DNA of 64,000 nt from an uncultured bacterium (GTDB lineage Bacteria; Acidobacteriota; Thermoanaerobaculia; Thermoanaerobaculales; Thermoanaerobaculaceae): assembly GCA_937924755.1 (NCBI GenBank), contig CALEVZ010000013.1:1-64000 (forward strand). The letters run 5' to 3'. Shown here one piece after another: positions 8,848 through 17,505 of this stretch; position 1 is the first letter of the stretch, and each line of letters starts with the position of its first letter. Made by a program: the position numbers and the translations under genes. The notes under the pieces were generated by a model. That model was not told the origin of the DNA. It saw only the letters and a list, made by a program, of their open reading frames with translations, and did not search any database.

Positions 8848-9120
8848 TCAGACATGCGGACCTTGCCCCGTCATGGCGCGGCGGAGGGCGGCGAGGGCCG
8901 CCTCCAGCGGTCGACAGGAGGCGCAGTCGTTGGTGGCAGTCGGACAGGGAACGCCGTCAGCTTGCATTTCAGCACAGTGGGGCTCGCGGGCCAGTTCGAG
9001 CACCTCGCGGATGACCTCGACAGCCAACTCCCGGGCACGGCTGTCGGGCAGATCCCGTAACGCCGCCAGCAGCCCCCACTCCTCCCTGCTTACCGCGATG
9101 GTCACCGGTTCATCATTCAT
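8848..9120 (-). CDS. Small four-Cys protein, function unknown
   Basis: A 90-residue protein I do not recognise. The first 45 residues look helical (REEWGLLAALRDLP, RARELAVEVIREVLELA), then four cysteines follow at 49, 59, 66 and 69 (the last pair as CASC), a spacing that could bind zinc or an iron-sulfur cluster. Its ATG overlaps the stop of the flavoprotein gene by four bases (ATGA), so the two are translated together, and cas6 starts 39 nt after its stop. The context suggests a partner of the flavoprotein, for example an electron-transfer or metal-binding subunit, but nothing in the sequence proves this. Confidence 0.7.
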   Translation of the reverse strand: MNDEPVTIAVSREEWGLLAALRDLPDSRARELAVEVIREVLELAREPHCAEMQADGVPCPTATNDCASCRPLEAALAALRRAMTGQGPHV

Positions 9121-10520
9121 GCCGTCTCCCCTCCCGCTGCCGCCGCCGCGCGCAGCATGACGCGGGCTGCGGCGAGACGCAACGCCACCTGAGCGCCCTC
9201 GTCGCCAGCGGCGCCGGTACCGCGGGGCCAAGCCTCCAGCTCCGCCAGGGCATGGCCGACCTCTTCAACCGGCCTAATCTCCGTCAGCGGATCCAGCAGG
9301 CGATCCAAAACCCCCGCCAAACGAGCGGGATCGGCGGGCTCGGCCACCAGTACCTCAGAGATCGTCGCGAGGGCGGGCGCGCGGCGGGCCACATCCCTGG
9401 CCACGGCGGCAGCCGCCCGCTGACCGAAAATGAACGCCTCCAGCAGTCCGGTGCCCATGGTCCGCCGGCCCCCCTGCACCCCGCCGGCCGCCTCCCCGCA
9501 GGCATACAGGCCGGGGGTGGAGGTCCGCCCCCAGGCGTCGATGGCGACTCCCCCCACCGAGTGGTGCAGAGCCAGACGCAGGGGCAGGGCTCCCGGGCGG
9601 CGCAGAGCCGGGCTTGCCTTCACCCGGGGCGGCACGCTGCCGTTTTCCACCGCCGGCGGCAGCAGCTCCACCGTCACCCCCCGGCGCAGCGCCTCGGCCA
9701 CCATGGCGGTCGCCTCGGGCAAGCTGGCAGCCCGCTCCTGCACGATCCCCCCCACGCGCAGGCGGCCGTTGACCAGCGCAGCGCTGGTGGGAAAGAACAG
9801 CGGCGGGGTGGCGGTGACCGGCAGGGCCTGGGTGAGGTGGGGGTGGTGCAGCCTGGTGCCGCTCACTTCCGCCAGCGCCAGGCCGCTGCCGCAGCACCAG
9901 CGCGGGGAGGTGGAACAGGGGAAGATGGCCCCGGCCCCCCCGCAGGCCAACACCACCGCATCAGCAGGCAGCACGGCGCGATCACCCTGGCCCCGCCGCA
10001 GCGTGACCACGCCGCTGGCACGATCCCTGCTCATCAGCAGCCCGACCACCACCTCGCGCTCGCGAAAGACCACGCCCAACCCCTCGCAGTGTCGCACCAG
10101 CGGCTCCAGCAGCGGCCGATGCTGCCGCGGCAAAAAGCGGCGGCCACGAGGCATTTCATCGCCGGGCAGGAGCACCGGCCCCTCATCCAGCGCCTGCAGA
10201 TCCAGCTCTTCTACCAGGGTCCTGGCAGCCGGGTGTGCCTGCTCGGCGAATATCTCGTCGAGACCCGGGCGCGCCAGGCCCCCGCTGCGCTGGCGCAAGT
10301 CGTCCAAGAATCGGCGGGGGCTGTCCCCCCGCACCCAAGGGGCACTCAGGAGAATCCACGGCGCCAGGCCATGCACCCGGTGCGTGGCGCCGTCCCGACC
10401 ACGGCGGGAGGCGGTCACCACCGTGACCCGCTGGCCGCTCTCGGCGAGGCGGCGGGCACAGGTAAGACCCGCCAGGCCACTGCCCACCACCACCACGCGG
10501 AACTCCCCCAGCTGCGCCAC
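9117..10520 (-). CDS. FAD-dependent oxidoreductase, L-aspartate oxidase/fumarate reductase-like
   Basis: About 467 residues. The N-terminus has the dinucleotide motif VVVVGSGLAGLTCARRL. The C-terminus has HHSVGGVAIDAWGRTSTPGL, YACGEAAGG and LLEAFIFGQRAAAAVA, the FAD-contact and helix region shared by L-aspartate oxidase (NadB) and fumarate reductase flavoproteins. The usual AQGG motif and the HGANRLASNSL block of true NadB are altered (here GGRRTMGTG), and no nadA or nadC is nearby, so the substrate is uncertain. GTG 10520 has no ribosome site but a CACAAT hexamer six bases upstream; GTG 10496 has GGGGGAG upstream but would trim the first strand. A reading frame reaching back to 11147 passes through a DNA repeat and is not credible. 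Confidence 0.72.
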   Translation of the reverse strand: MAQLGEFRVVVVGSGLAGLTCARRLAESGQRVTVVTASRRGRDGATHRVHGLAPWILLSAPWVRGDSPRRFLDDLRQRSGGLARPGLDEIFAEQAHPAARTLVEELDLQALDEGPVLLPGDEMPRGRRFLPRQHRPLLEPLVRHCEGLGVVFREREVVVGLLMSRDRASGVVTLRRGQGDRAVLPADAVVLACGGAGAIFPCSTSPRWCCGSGLALAEVSGTRLHHPHLTQALPVTATPPLFFPTSAALVNGRLRVGGIVQERAASLPEATAMVAEALRRGVTVELLPPAVENGSVPPRVKASPALRRPGALPLRLALHHSVGGVAIDAWGRTSTPGLYACGEAAGGVQGGRRTMGTGLLEAFIFGQRAAAAVARDVARRAPALATISEVLVAEPADPARLAGVLDRLLDPLTEIRPVEEVGHALAELEAWPRGTGAAGDEGAQVALRLAAARVMLRAAAAAGGETA

Positions 10521-10526
10521 GGGCGA

Positions 10527-10532
10527 ATTGTG
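10527..10532 (-). promoter_or_regulatory. Putative -10 element for leaderless flavoprotein transcript
   Basis: CACAAT on the minus strand, six bases before GTG 10520. It resembles a -10 box positioned so that transcription would begin at the start codon. No convincing -35 element is seen. If real, it also drives the small Cys protein and cas6. Confidence 0.35.
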
Positions 10533-10559
10533 GCACAGGTTTTTAGACCCGGCATCGGA

Positions 10560-10880
10560 CCCGGCGCGATCACCGACACTGGCACGGACACAGACACCGG
10601 CACGGAAACGGTCACGGCCACGGTCATTGACACGGAAACGGGCGCCGTCGCGGCCGGGGCAAGGCCTGCCGGCCCTGGGGGCGGGCCGGAGGCCCGCGTA
10701 CCCAGCGACACGGGACGGGCGCCGTTGCGGCCGGGGCAGGGCCTGCCGGCCCTGGGGGCGGGCCGGAGGCCCGCGCACCCAGCGACACGGAAACGGGCGC
10801 CGTCGCGGCCGGGGCAAGGCCTGCCGGCCCTGGGGGCGGGCCGGAGGCCCGCGCACCCAGCGGCAAGGAAACGGGCGCGA
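10560..10880. repeat. Three tandem units of about 78 bp with internal hairpins, plus a CACGGA-like minisatellite
   Basis: Near-identical units begin at 10631, 10709 and 10786, with a partial fourth at 10864 (spacing 78, 77 and 78). Each contains a perfect inverted repeat GCGGGCC-GGA-GGCCCGC (10681-10697, 10758-10774, 10836-10852) and a second small dyad GGCCTGCCGGCC. Upstream, 10570-10650 is a degenerate run of CACGGA/CACCGG-like hexamers. The block fills most of the 449-nt gap between the MacB-like permease stop (10970) and the flavoprotein start (10520). It is intergenic: frames read through it give only repetitive Arg/Pro/Gly peptides. It may be a dispersed palindromic repeat family or act in transcript termination. 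Confidence 0.85.
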
Positions 10881-10969
10881 ACATGGGCTGCGCGGCGGCC
10901 AGCTCCGAATCGCCAAGACCGCTGTAATGGGTACCTGCGTAAGGGCGAATTTGGGCTGGCGCTCTCCCG

Positions 10970-12187
10970 CTACTCGTAGCGGAGGGCCTCGATGGGGTCG
11001 AGGGCGGCGGCCTTGGCGGCGGGGTAGACGCCGAAGATGATCCCCACCGCGGAGGCGAAGCCAAAGCCCAGGAAGACGGCCCACAGCGGGACATGGGCGG
11101 GCGGAAAGCCGGGGATGGCCTTGGCCCCCAGTACCCCCAGCCCCCACCCCACCAGGATGCCCACCATGCCGCCCAGGGCCGACAGGGTCACTGCCTCGAT
11201 GAGAAACTGCACCAGCACGTCGGCTTTGCGCGCCCCCACCGCTTTGCGGATGCCAATTTCACGGGTGCGCTCGGTGACTGAAACGAGCATGATGTTCATA
11301 ATGCCGATGCCCCCCACCAGCAGGGCGATGCCCACCACCGCACCCACCACCTTGGTGATGGCGCCAAGGATCGAGGAGGTGGTCTCCAGGAGTTCCTCCT
11401 GTAGGGTGACCTGGAAGTCGTTGGCCTGTCCCGGGCGGAGGCCATGGCGGCGGCGCAACAGGTCGGTGATGAGGTCCTTAGCGCGTTCCACGTCGTTGGC
11501 CGAGCGCGCCTTGAGGTCCAGACGGAAAAACTGCTCGATGGCTCGCTCGCCGTAGAGCTCCCGCGCGGTGGTGAACGGGATGACTACTAGGCTGTCCCGG
11601 TTGGCGCCAAGGATTTGCCCCAGCTTTTCCATCACCCCGATGACCGTGAAAACGGTGTTGCCGATGGTGATGTCCTTGCCCAGCGGCTGCTCCCCCAGCT
11701 CCAGGTCCTCCACCACCTTGGTGCCGACCACGCAGACGTGGGCGCGGCTCGCCTCGTCCAGGGGGGAGAAAAAACGCCCCGTGCCCACCCAGGTGTTGCT
11801 CACCTCCTGAAACGAACTGCCGACGCCCAGAATGAAGGGGGCGCTGGTGCGCTTGCCCCGGCGCACGCGGTCCGAGCGGAAGGTGATGGGAGAAAAGGCG
11901 ACGATTTCCGGGATTTGGGCGAGGATGGCCTCGCCGTCCTCAAAGGTGAGGGTGTTGCCGCGGTTGGCAAGGTCGGGGTCGGAGGGGTCGCGGCGGTTGT
12001 CCACCCGGATGTAGGTCGCCCCCACCCCCTGCAGCTGCCCGGCGATCCAGAAATTGAGGCCCTGCACGATGGACACCACGCCGATCACCGCCGCCACGCC
12101 GATGATGATCCCCAGCGTCGTCAGCACGGAGCGCATCTTGTGCGCCCAGATGGAACGCAAGGCCATGCGCAGGTTCTCGATGAGCAC
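10970..12187 (-). CDS. ABC transporter permease, MacB/FtsX type
   Basis: A 405-residue inner-membrane protein with the MacB layout: N-terminal cytoplasmic helix and first membrane segment (RSVLTTLGIIIGVAAVIGVV), a periplasmic MacB-PCD domain (about 50-270), then an FtsX domain with three membrane segments (VVGAVVGIALLVGGIGIMNIML; SALGGMVGILVGWGLGVL; VFLGFGFASAVGIIFGVYPA). The ERTREIGIRKAVGAR motif links to the ATPase. It starts at GTG 12187 directly after the ATPase stop (TAGGTG), with GGGAGG upstream. This is the last gene of the efflux operon and probably drives export of a lipophilic compound, peptide or antibiotic through TolC; the substrate cannot be read from sequence. Confidence 0.9.
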   Translation of the reverse strand: MLIENLRMALRSIWAHKMRSVLTTLGIIIGVAAVIGVVSIVQGLNFWIAGQLQGVGATYIRVDNRRDPSDPDLANRGNTLTFEDGEAILAQIPEIVAFSPITFRSDRVRRGKRTSAPFILGVGSSFQEVSNTWVGTGRFFSPLDEASRAHVCVVGTKVVEDLELGEQPLGKDITIGNTVFTVIGVMEKLGQILGANRDSLVVIPFTTARELYGERAIEQFFRLDLKARSANDVERAKDLITDLLRRRHGLRPGQANDFQVTLQEELLETTSSILGAITKVVGAVVGIALLVGGIGIMNIMLVSVTERTREIGIRKAVGARKADVLVQFLIEAVTLSALGGMVGILVGWGLGVLGAKAIPGFPPAHVPLWAVFLGFGFASAVGIIFGVYPAAKAAALDPIEALRYE

Positions 12188-12871
12188 CTAGGCCTCCCGG
12201 CGGGCGTCCTCGAGAATCTTGCCGTCACGCAGACGCACCACCCGGCGGGCATGGGCGGCGATGGCCTCCTCGTGGGTGACGAGGATGATGGTGTTGCCCC
12301 GGGCGTTGAGCTCGCCGAAGAGGCCCATGATCTCCTCGCCGGTGCGGGAGTCCAGATTGCCGGTGGGCTCATCGGCCAGTAGGATCGACGGGTGATTGAC
12401 CAGCGCTCGGGCAATCGCCACGCGCTGGCGCTGGCCGCCGGAGAGCTCCGCCGGCACGTGCGTCATGCGGTCCGCAAGACCGACCATCGCCAGCACTTCT
12501 TCGGCGCGGCGGCGACGCTCGCGGCGCGGCACCCCGGCGTAAATCAAGGGCACCTCCACGTTCTCCAGCGCCGTTGTCCGCGCCAGCAGGTTGAAGGTCT
12601 GGAAGACGAAGCCGATCTCGCGGTTGCGGATGCGCGCCAGCTCATCGTCGTTGAGCCGCGACACCTCCTGGTCACCCAGCCGGTAGACCCCGGACGACGG
12701 CGTGTCCAAGCAGCCGATGAGGTTCATGAGAGTGGACTTGCCCGACCCGGACGGGCCCATGATGGCCACGTACTCGCCCTTCTCCACGCCCAGACTCACC
12801 CCGTCCAGGGCGCGCACCTGCACCGCGCCCATGTCGTATACCTTGACCAGGTCGCGGATATCAATCAGCAC
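12188..12871 (-). CDS. ABC transporter ATPase, MacB/LolD type
   Basis: A 227-residue ATPase with Walker A GPSGSGKS (39-46), Q-loop VFQTFNLL, signature [15 protein letters not shown] and Walker [16 protein letters not shown] after Walker B is typical of the LolD/MacB/FtsE group. The start is GTG 12871 with AAGGAGG six bases upstream; it overlaps the end of the adaptor gene by 11 nt. Longer in-frame versions would lie entirely inside the adaptor gene. It energises the FtsX-type permease that follows immediately. Confidence 0.92.
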   Translation of the reverse strand: MLIDIRDLVKVYDMGAVQVRALDGVSLGVEKGEYVAIMGPSGSGKSTLMNLIGCLDTPSSGVYRLGDQEVSRLNDDELARIRNREIGFVFQTFNLLARTTALENVEVPLIYAGVPRRERRRRAEEVLAMVGLADRMTHVPAELSGGQRQRVAIARALVNHPSILLADEPTGNLDSRTGEEIMGLFGELNARGNTIILVTHEEAIAAHARRVVRLRDGKILEDARREA

Positions 12872-14084
12872 CGCTGCCCTCCTTGGTCTTCTTCTTGCGC
12901 TCCAGACGCACAGGGTCGCCATCCTTGAGGGACCGAAGCACCCGGTACGGCCCGGTGATGACCTCCTCGCCCCCGACCAGGCCCTCCTTGATCTCCACCC
13001 AGATCTCGTCGTGGACGCCGGTGGACACCTTCCGTCGCTGCGCCTTCCCGCTTTCCCTGAGGTACACCGCATTCACCTCCGACTGGCTGGCATCCCCTTC
13101 TCGCCTCGTTACTTCCTTGCCGGCGGCGTCGAGCCAGCGAGTCTGCACCGCCTGCTGGGGGACGCTCAGGACGTTCTCCGCGCGCTCGGTGACGATCTCG
13201 GCCTTGGCACTCATGCCCGGCTTGACGCGGGGGTCCCACTCCTTGAGGGCTACCTTGACCTTGAAGCGCACCACATCGATCTGCTTGGCACCCGAGGCGG
13301 CGATCTCCAACACCGTCCCGGGCATCTCCACCCCCGGCAGGGCGTCGGCGGTGACGGTGGCGACCTGACCCACGGCAAGGGAGACCACCTCGCTCTCCGC
13401 CACATCCACCTCGGCCACCATCTCCGAGAGGTCACCGATGACCATCAGCACCGAGCCGGCGAAGTTCATGGTGCCCATCACCGCGGTCTCGCCCTTTTCC
13501 ACGTTGAGGGCAGTCACCGTGCCATCGATGGGGGAACGGATGGTCGTGCGCTCCAAATCGTCCAGAGCCCGCTGATAGGCTGACTGCGCTTGCCGGATGG
13601 TCTTCTCCTGGGCGCGCACGGCGATCGCAGCGGTGTCCCGGGCCAACGCCGCGCGGTCACGCATCTCCTTGGACACCACCCCCTGCTGGTAAAGGGCCTC
13701 CACCCGGGAAAACTCCAGCTCGGCGTGGGCCAGTTCGGCGCGGGCCCGCTCCAGGGCCACCACCGTCTGGTCGTAGGCGGCCTTGGCCTGGTCACGGGCC
13801 GCCTGGTAAAGCTGCGGTTCGATCTGCAGCACCACCTGACCGGCCCGCACGGCGTCTCCCTCCCGCACCGGCAGGGCGACGATTTCACCGATCACCTTGG
13901 ACTGGATTTCCACCTTGACCTTGGGGTTGATGGTGCCGGAGGCCTTCACGCGAGCAATGACGTCGCGCCGTTGCACCTTTTCGACCTCGACCACCTGGCC
14001 GCGCTCCCCGGAGGAGGCCAGCGACACCCAGACCACCGCCCCGAGCACGGCGATGATGCCAACCACGATGAGGGTTCTTTTCAT
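12861..14084 (-). CDS. Periplasmic adaptor (membrane fusion) protein, MacA/HlyD type
   Basis: A 407-residue protein with an N-terminal membrane anchor ([21 protein letters not shown]), split lipoyl motifs around 45-95 ([20 protein letters not shown] and [15 protein letters not shown]), a long coiled-coil hairpin (about 95-185), and beta-barrel and membrane-proximal domains. It would bridge the inner-membrane ABC pump and the TolC-like channel. Its gene starts 13 nt after the YIP1-family gene and overlaps the ATPase start. The Shine-Dalgarno is weak (GGCGGCG), consistent with coupled translation inside the operon. Confidence 0.9.
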   Translation of the reverse strand: MKRTLIVVGIIAVLGAVVWVSLASSGERGQVVEVEKVQRRDVIARVKASGTINPKVKVEIQSKVIGEIVALPVREGDAVRAGQVVLQIEPQLYQAARDQAKAAYDQTVVALERARAELAHAELEFSRVEALYQQGVVSKEMRDRAALARDTAAIAVRAQEKTIRQAQSAYQRALDDLERTTIRSPIDGTVTALNVEKGETAVMGTMNFAGSVLMVIGDLSEMVAEVDVAESEVVSLAVGQVATVTADALPGVEMPGTVLEIAASGAKQIDVVRFKVKVALKEWDPRVKPGMSAKAEIVTERAENVLSVPQQAVQTRWLDAAGKEVTRREGDASQSEVNAVYLRESGKAQRRKVSTGVHDEIWVEIKEGLVGGEEVITGPYRVLRSLKDGDPVRLERKKKTKEGSGAD

Positions 14085-14096
14085 TGGCGCCGCCGC

Positions 14097-14834
14097 TCAG
14101 AACAGGGTGGCCAGGAGGACGCGAATGCCCACCCATCCCAGCCACACGACGGCCACCAGGGCGGCGGCGCGAGCGCGGGGGATGCCGCCGGTGATGGACA
14201 AGCCAATGGCCAACAAAATCCACATCCAAATGTTGAAGACATCCAACACCTCCGCGGCCGCGCGCAGGGCCGCCGGGGCGTCGGGGGAAAGAAACGCCCC
14301 GAGGTTGGACTTCACCACCCGCGCCACCTCCCCCCCGGTGAGCGTCCCCTTCTGGGCCACCACCACGGCGGTCAGCGCGCCGCCCACCACCCCCGGGGGC
14401 AGCATGGCGTGCAGAGTGGTGGCGAAGACCGGTTTGAACTCTGCCTCCGACCCAGCCGCCTTGAGGCCGAGGAAGTACACCGCGGCGATGATGAGAAAGA
14501 TCACCGGCGTCGCCACCACCCCCATCGCTGCCCCGATGGGAGCGAACCTGGCACCCTGCCGGACGGCCTGCTCGATCTGTTCGTCGCTGAGCTGGCGCCC
14601 GCGCGTCGAAGAGGTGATCTGCTCCCGCACCGTCCCCTCCATGTCCATGTGGCGGATCACAACGACCTGGGTCGCCATGGAGACGGCCAACAGAACGATG
14701 AGCGCCAACCACCAGCGCGGGGACTGTTTCACGGCCTCGAAGGCCTGGGTCGGCGCGCGGAACACCCGCAAGACAACGGCCAACGCGGAGGGTGCTGAGG
14801 TCGTCGTCTCGGGGGTGGGGGGCAGGCTGCTCAT
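14097..14834 (-). CDS. YIP1-family multi-pass membrane protein
   Basis: A 245-residue protein with five hydrophobic segments, starting with a Pro/Thr-rich cytoplasmic tail and a FRAPTQAFEAV motif before the first segment (WWLALIVLLAVSMATQVVVI). FRAPTQAFEAVKQSPRWW followed by a helical membrane bundle matches the bacterial YIP1/DUF1282-like family. The role is unknown; it lies between tolC and the adaptor gene with short gaps (7 and 13 nt) and so belongs to the efflux operon. GGTGAGG precedes the ATG. Confidence 0.75.
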   Translation of the reverse strand: MSSLPPTPETTTSAPSALAVVLRVFRAPTQAFEAVKQSPRWWLALIVLLAVSMATQVVVIRHMDMEGTVREQITSSTRGRQLSDEQIEQAVRQGARFAPIGAAMGVVATPVIFLIIAAVYFLGLKAAGSEAEFKPVFATTLHAMLPPGVVGGALTAVVVAQKGTLTGGEVARVVKSNLGAFLSPDAPAALRAAAEVLDVFNIWMWILLAIGLSITGGIPRARAAALVAVVWLGWVGIRVLLATLF

Positions 14835-14841
14835 CTTGACC

Positions 14842-16539
14842 TCACCTTTCTCCCGCGCCGGCCGGAGTCGCCGGGGACGCTTCCGCCTCCGCCTCGCTGC
14901 TCCACCGGCCGTAGCGCAGCCAGTTCACATCGGACAAAAACGTGTGCGGCTCGCGGGCCTGCGCCTCATCAGCCAGCTTCACGCCGGTGCTGGCGAGCAA
15001 GGTACCGGTGGCTACCTTCAGCGCCACCAAGTTCTTGCGGTACAAGACCAGAGCTTGCAGCTCCCGCGCCAGGGCGGCGGCCAGATCCTCCTGGATCTTG
15101 AGCACCTGGAAGTTGGTGGACATGCCGTTGGCGAACTTTTTCTGTTCGGCGTCGAGGTTGCGCTCCGCCAGCTCGCGCGCCTTGGCGGCGGCGGCAATAC
15201 TCTTGGCGCCGGCGTCGAGGTTGCGCACCGCCCCCCGCACCTCGGCAACGATGGTCTGGCGCAGCGCCGCCAGCTGCTGGCGGGCCTGGGCCAAGGCGAA
15301 GCGGCGCTGGGCAAGGCTGGCCCGGGCCTCGGTATTACCCAGCGGCACCGACAGCTGCACTCCGGCGCTCCAGCGGTCATAGTCACGGTCCACGATCTGT
15401 TCAAGGGCATCACTCCACCCCTGGGAGATCACCTGCCCGGTTTGGGGATTGCGGTAAGTCCCCGAGGCGCCGGTAAGCCCATAGCTCGCCACCAGATCCA
15501 GCCGCGGGCGAGTGGCGTTGTGGGCGGCGACTACCCCGAGACGGCTGATCTCCTCGCCGAGCAGGCGCTGCTTTACCTCCAGCCGCTGGGCCATGGCGGT
15601 GCGGATTGCTTCCTCAACATCCACCGGTTCGATGCCCACCTCCAGCGTGTCCACCGGCACGATCACGCTCCGCCAGTCCTCAGGGTTTTCAAAGCCCATG
15701 AGAAACTTGAGATTGTCCGCCGCGGCCTCGACCGCATTCTCGGCCACGATGATGTCCTGCTCGCGCGCCGCCACGGTGGCTTCCGACTGCACGATGTCGA
15801 TGGGAGCCGAGGTGCCGATACGCACCCGGGTGCGGGTCTGCTCCAGCAAGTCGAGGGCTAGGGTCAACGACGTGCGCGCCACCTCCAGGTTTTCCCGGGC
15901 ATACACCAGGTTCCAGTAGGCGTCCTCGACGCTCTGCACGATGCCGATGACCAGGCGCTCGAACTCTAGCCGCGAGATGTCATGCTCGCGCCGCGCCACC
16001 TCGATGAAGGTGCGGTTGACGTCGGTGCCGAAGCCGCGCAGCAGCGGCTGGGTGAGGGTGAGTCCCAGCGAGGAGTCATAGGCGGGGTTGATGAAGTAGA
16101 ACTGGGAGTTGGTCTCGCTGCGGGAGTTGTTCCAGCTCACCCCCAGAGTCGTGCCCGGCGGCAGGACCTGGGTGAGTCCCAGGTTGAGCTGACGCCGCTT
16201 GGCGACGTTGACGTCGGCGCCGATCAGCTGGTTGGTGGCCCGAGTGGTCGAGGAGGCCTCGTTGAACTCCAGTCTAGCCACCGGGTCGAAGATGCCGGTG
16301 GCGGCCAGGAAGCTTTGCCGCGAGCTCGCCAACGACAGCCGGGACACCTCCAGGCTGATGTTGTGCTGCAGTGCCACGGTCACCGCCTCTCGCAGGGTGA
16401 GCCGGAGCTCCGGCGCGCCCAGGCGCGCCCCCCGCTGTTGTTCGCCCGACGTCGTGGAAACCGTCACTACGCTCTGGGCCCAAACCATCTGTGCGGCAGC
16501 CAGAACCACCGCGGCAAGCACTGCTGCTTTCTTGCTCAC
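14842..16539 (-). CDS. TolC-family outer-membrane efflux channel
   Basis: A 565-residue outer-membrane channel protein. It starts at a GTG with GGAGG five bases upstream and a clear signal peptide (KKAAVLAAVVLAAAQMVWAQ, cleavage after AQ). Two long internal repeats of alpha-helical hairpins follow (about 60-290 and 300-540), with the family pattern LTLREAVTVALQHNISLEV at the start of the mature domain and LTLTQPLLRGFGTDVNRTFI in the first beta region. It would form the exit duct for the MacAB-like pump encoded downstream. It is first in the five-gene operon. Confidence 0.9.
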   Translation of the reverse strand: MSKKAAVLAAVVLAAAQMVWAQSVVTVSTTSGEQQRGARLGAPELRLTLREAVTVALQHNISLEVSRLSLASSRQSFLAATGIFDPVARLEFNEASSTTRATNQLIGADVNVAKRRQLNLGLTQVLPPGTTLGVSWNNSRSETNSQFYFINPAYDSSLGLTLTQPLLRGFGTDVNRTFIEVARREHDISRLEFERLVIGIVQSVEDAYWNLVYARENLEVARTSLTLALDLLEQTRTRVRIGTSAPIDIVQSEATVAAREQDIIVAENAVEAAADNLKFLMGFENPEDWRSVIVPVDTLEVGIEPVDVEEAIRTAMAQRLEVKQRLLGEEISRLGVVAAHNATRPRLDLVASYGLTGASGTYRNPQTGQVISQGWSDALEQIVDRDYDRWSAGVQLSVPLGNTEARASLAQRRFALAQARQQLAALRQTIVAEVRGAVRNLDAGAKSIAAAAKARELAERNLDAEQKKFANGMSTNFQVLKIQEDLAAALARELQALVLYRKNLVALKVATGTLLASTGVKLADEAQAREPHTFLSDVNWLRYGRWSSEAEAEASPATPAGAGER

Positions 16540-16668
16540 ACGCACCTCCGTCACGTTCCGATGCAGTTGTACGCCATTCGCTACCCTTGGTTGCATCCGA
16601 CCCACCAGAACGTTTCTTTCACATTTCGAGCCGAGATTCCACCACCGCTCTCCCGCCGCGCCACCTCT

Positions 16669-17505
16669 TCATCTCTCGGCCCGGGGGTCGCTCGCCTCTG
16701 CCCACCCCTTCCAGGCCACCCTGCTGACCGCCACCATGTCCGCCGACGTCGGGTGGCGCGGCTGCGCCAACAAGGCCGTGGTGGCTCCTTCTTCCACGAC
16801 CGATCCGCCGTCCAGGACAATCACCCTCTGACACAGACACGCCGCCAGTCCCAGGTCGTGGGTAATGACGACAAGTGCCACCCCCCTGCCCCGCCGCAGC
16901 GCCTCCAGCACGTTGACCACCTGGCCCCGCATCGAGGCATCGACAGAAGCGGTCGGTTCGTCGAGCACGAGCACCCGCGGATCACACGCCAGGGCGCGTG
17001 CCAGCGCCACCCGCTGGCGCTCACCGCCCGAGAGGTCCCGGGGCAGCCGCAGCGCTAGCTCTCGCGAGCGCGGCAAACCCACCAGCTCCAGCAGCTCCTC
17101 CATCCGCCGCGCCAACTCCCGACGGGGAACCCGGCGAATCACCAGTGGTTCCGCCACCGCAGCCCCCACCCGTTGCCGCGGATCGAGAGCCTGGCCGGGA
17201 TCCTGAAAGACCAGTTGAACCGTTTGCCGGAGCGCCCTGAGGGCGCTTTCGGGGCCAGGGTTCAAGGCCACCCCGCCCACCGTGACGGTACCGGCATCCG
17301 GCGGCTCGACCCCGGCCAGCACGCGGGCGAGGGTGCTCTTTCCGGCGCCCGACGGCCCCACCACCGCCACCGACTCGCCCGCATTGACCTGCAGCGACAC
17401 CCCGCGAAGGGCGCAAACGCTCCCCTTCCGTCGCTGCCACACTCCGCCGCGGGCCGCATAGCGCCGCCTGATCCCTTCTGCGGCGAGCACCACTTCACTG
17501 GCCAC
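16669..17505 (-). CDS. Peptide/nickel-type ABC transporter ATPase (DppF/OppF-like)
   Basis: A 278-residue ATPase with Walker A GPSGAGKS (50-57), VFQDPGQALDPRQRV, signature LSGGERQRVALARAL and Walker B VLVLDEPTASVD. The VFQDPxxALDPR segment is typical of the second ATPase of oligopeptide/dipeptide importers. I start at GTG 17505, preceded by GGAGAGG; an ATG at 17526 has no ribosome site. It overlaps the end of the partner ATPase gene by 11 nt. No permease or binding protein lies nearby, so the membrane part must be encoded elsewhere or the pair serves another system. Confidence 0.85.
   Translation of the reverse strand: MASEVVLAAEGIRRRYAARGGVWQRRKGSVCALRGVSLQVNAGESVAVVGPSGAGKSTLARVLAGVEPPDAGTVTVGGVALNPGPESALRALRQTVQLVFQDPGQALDPRQRVGAAVAEPLVIRRVPRRELARRMEELLELVGLPRSRELALRLPRDLSGGERQRVALARALACDPRVLVLDEPTASVDASMRGQVVNVLEALRRGRGVALVVITHDLGLAACLCQRVIVLDGGSVVEEGATTALLAQPRHPTSADMVAVSRVAWKGWAEASDPRAER

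Noticed and set aside
10560-10880. Tandem repeats as a CRISPR array
   Set aside because: Units are directly adjacent and nearly identical along their whole 78 bp, without unique spacers.
9252-11040. Long plus-strand reading frames opposite the flavoprotein gene and the repeat
   Set aside because: They are antisense shadows rich in Arg/Pro/Gln with no family motifs; the minus-strand flavoprotein has clear FAD motifs.
10521-11147. Extended flavoprotein N-terminus running through the tandem repeat
   Set aside because: The added 200 residues are repetitive Arg/Pro/Gly text from the DNA repeat and overlap the MacB-like permease gene; no ribosome site.
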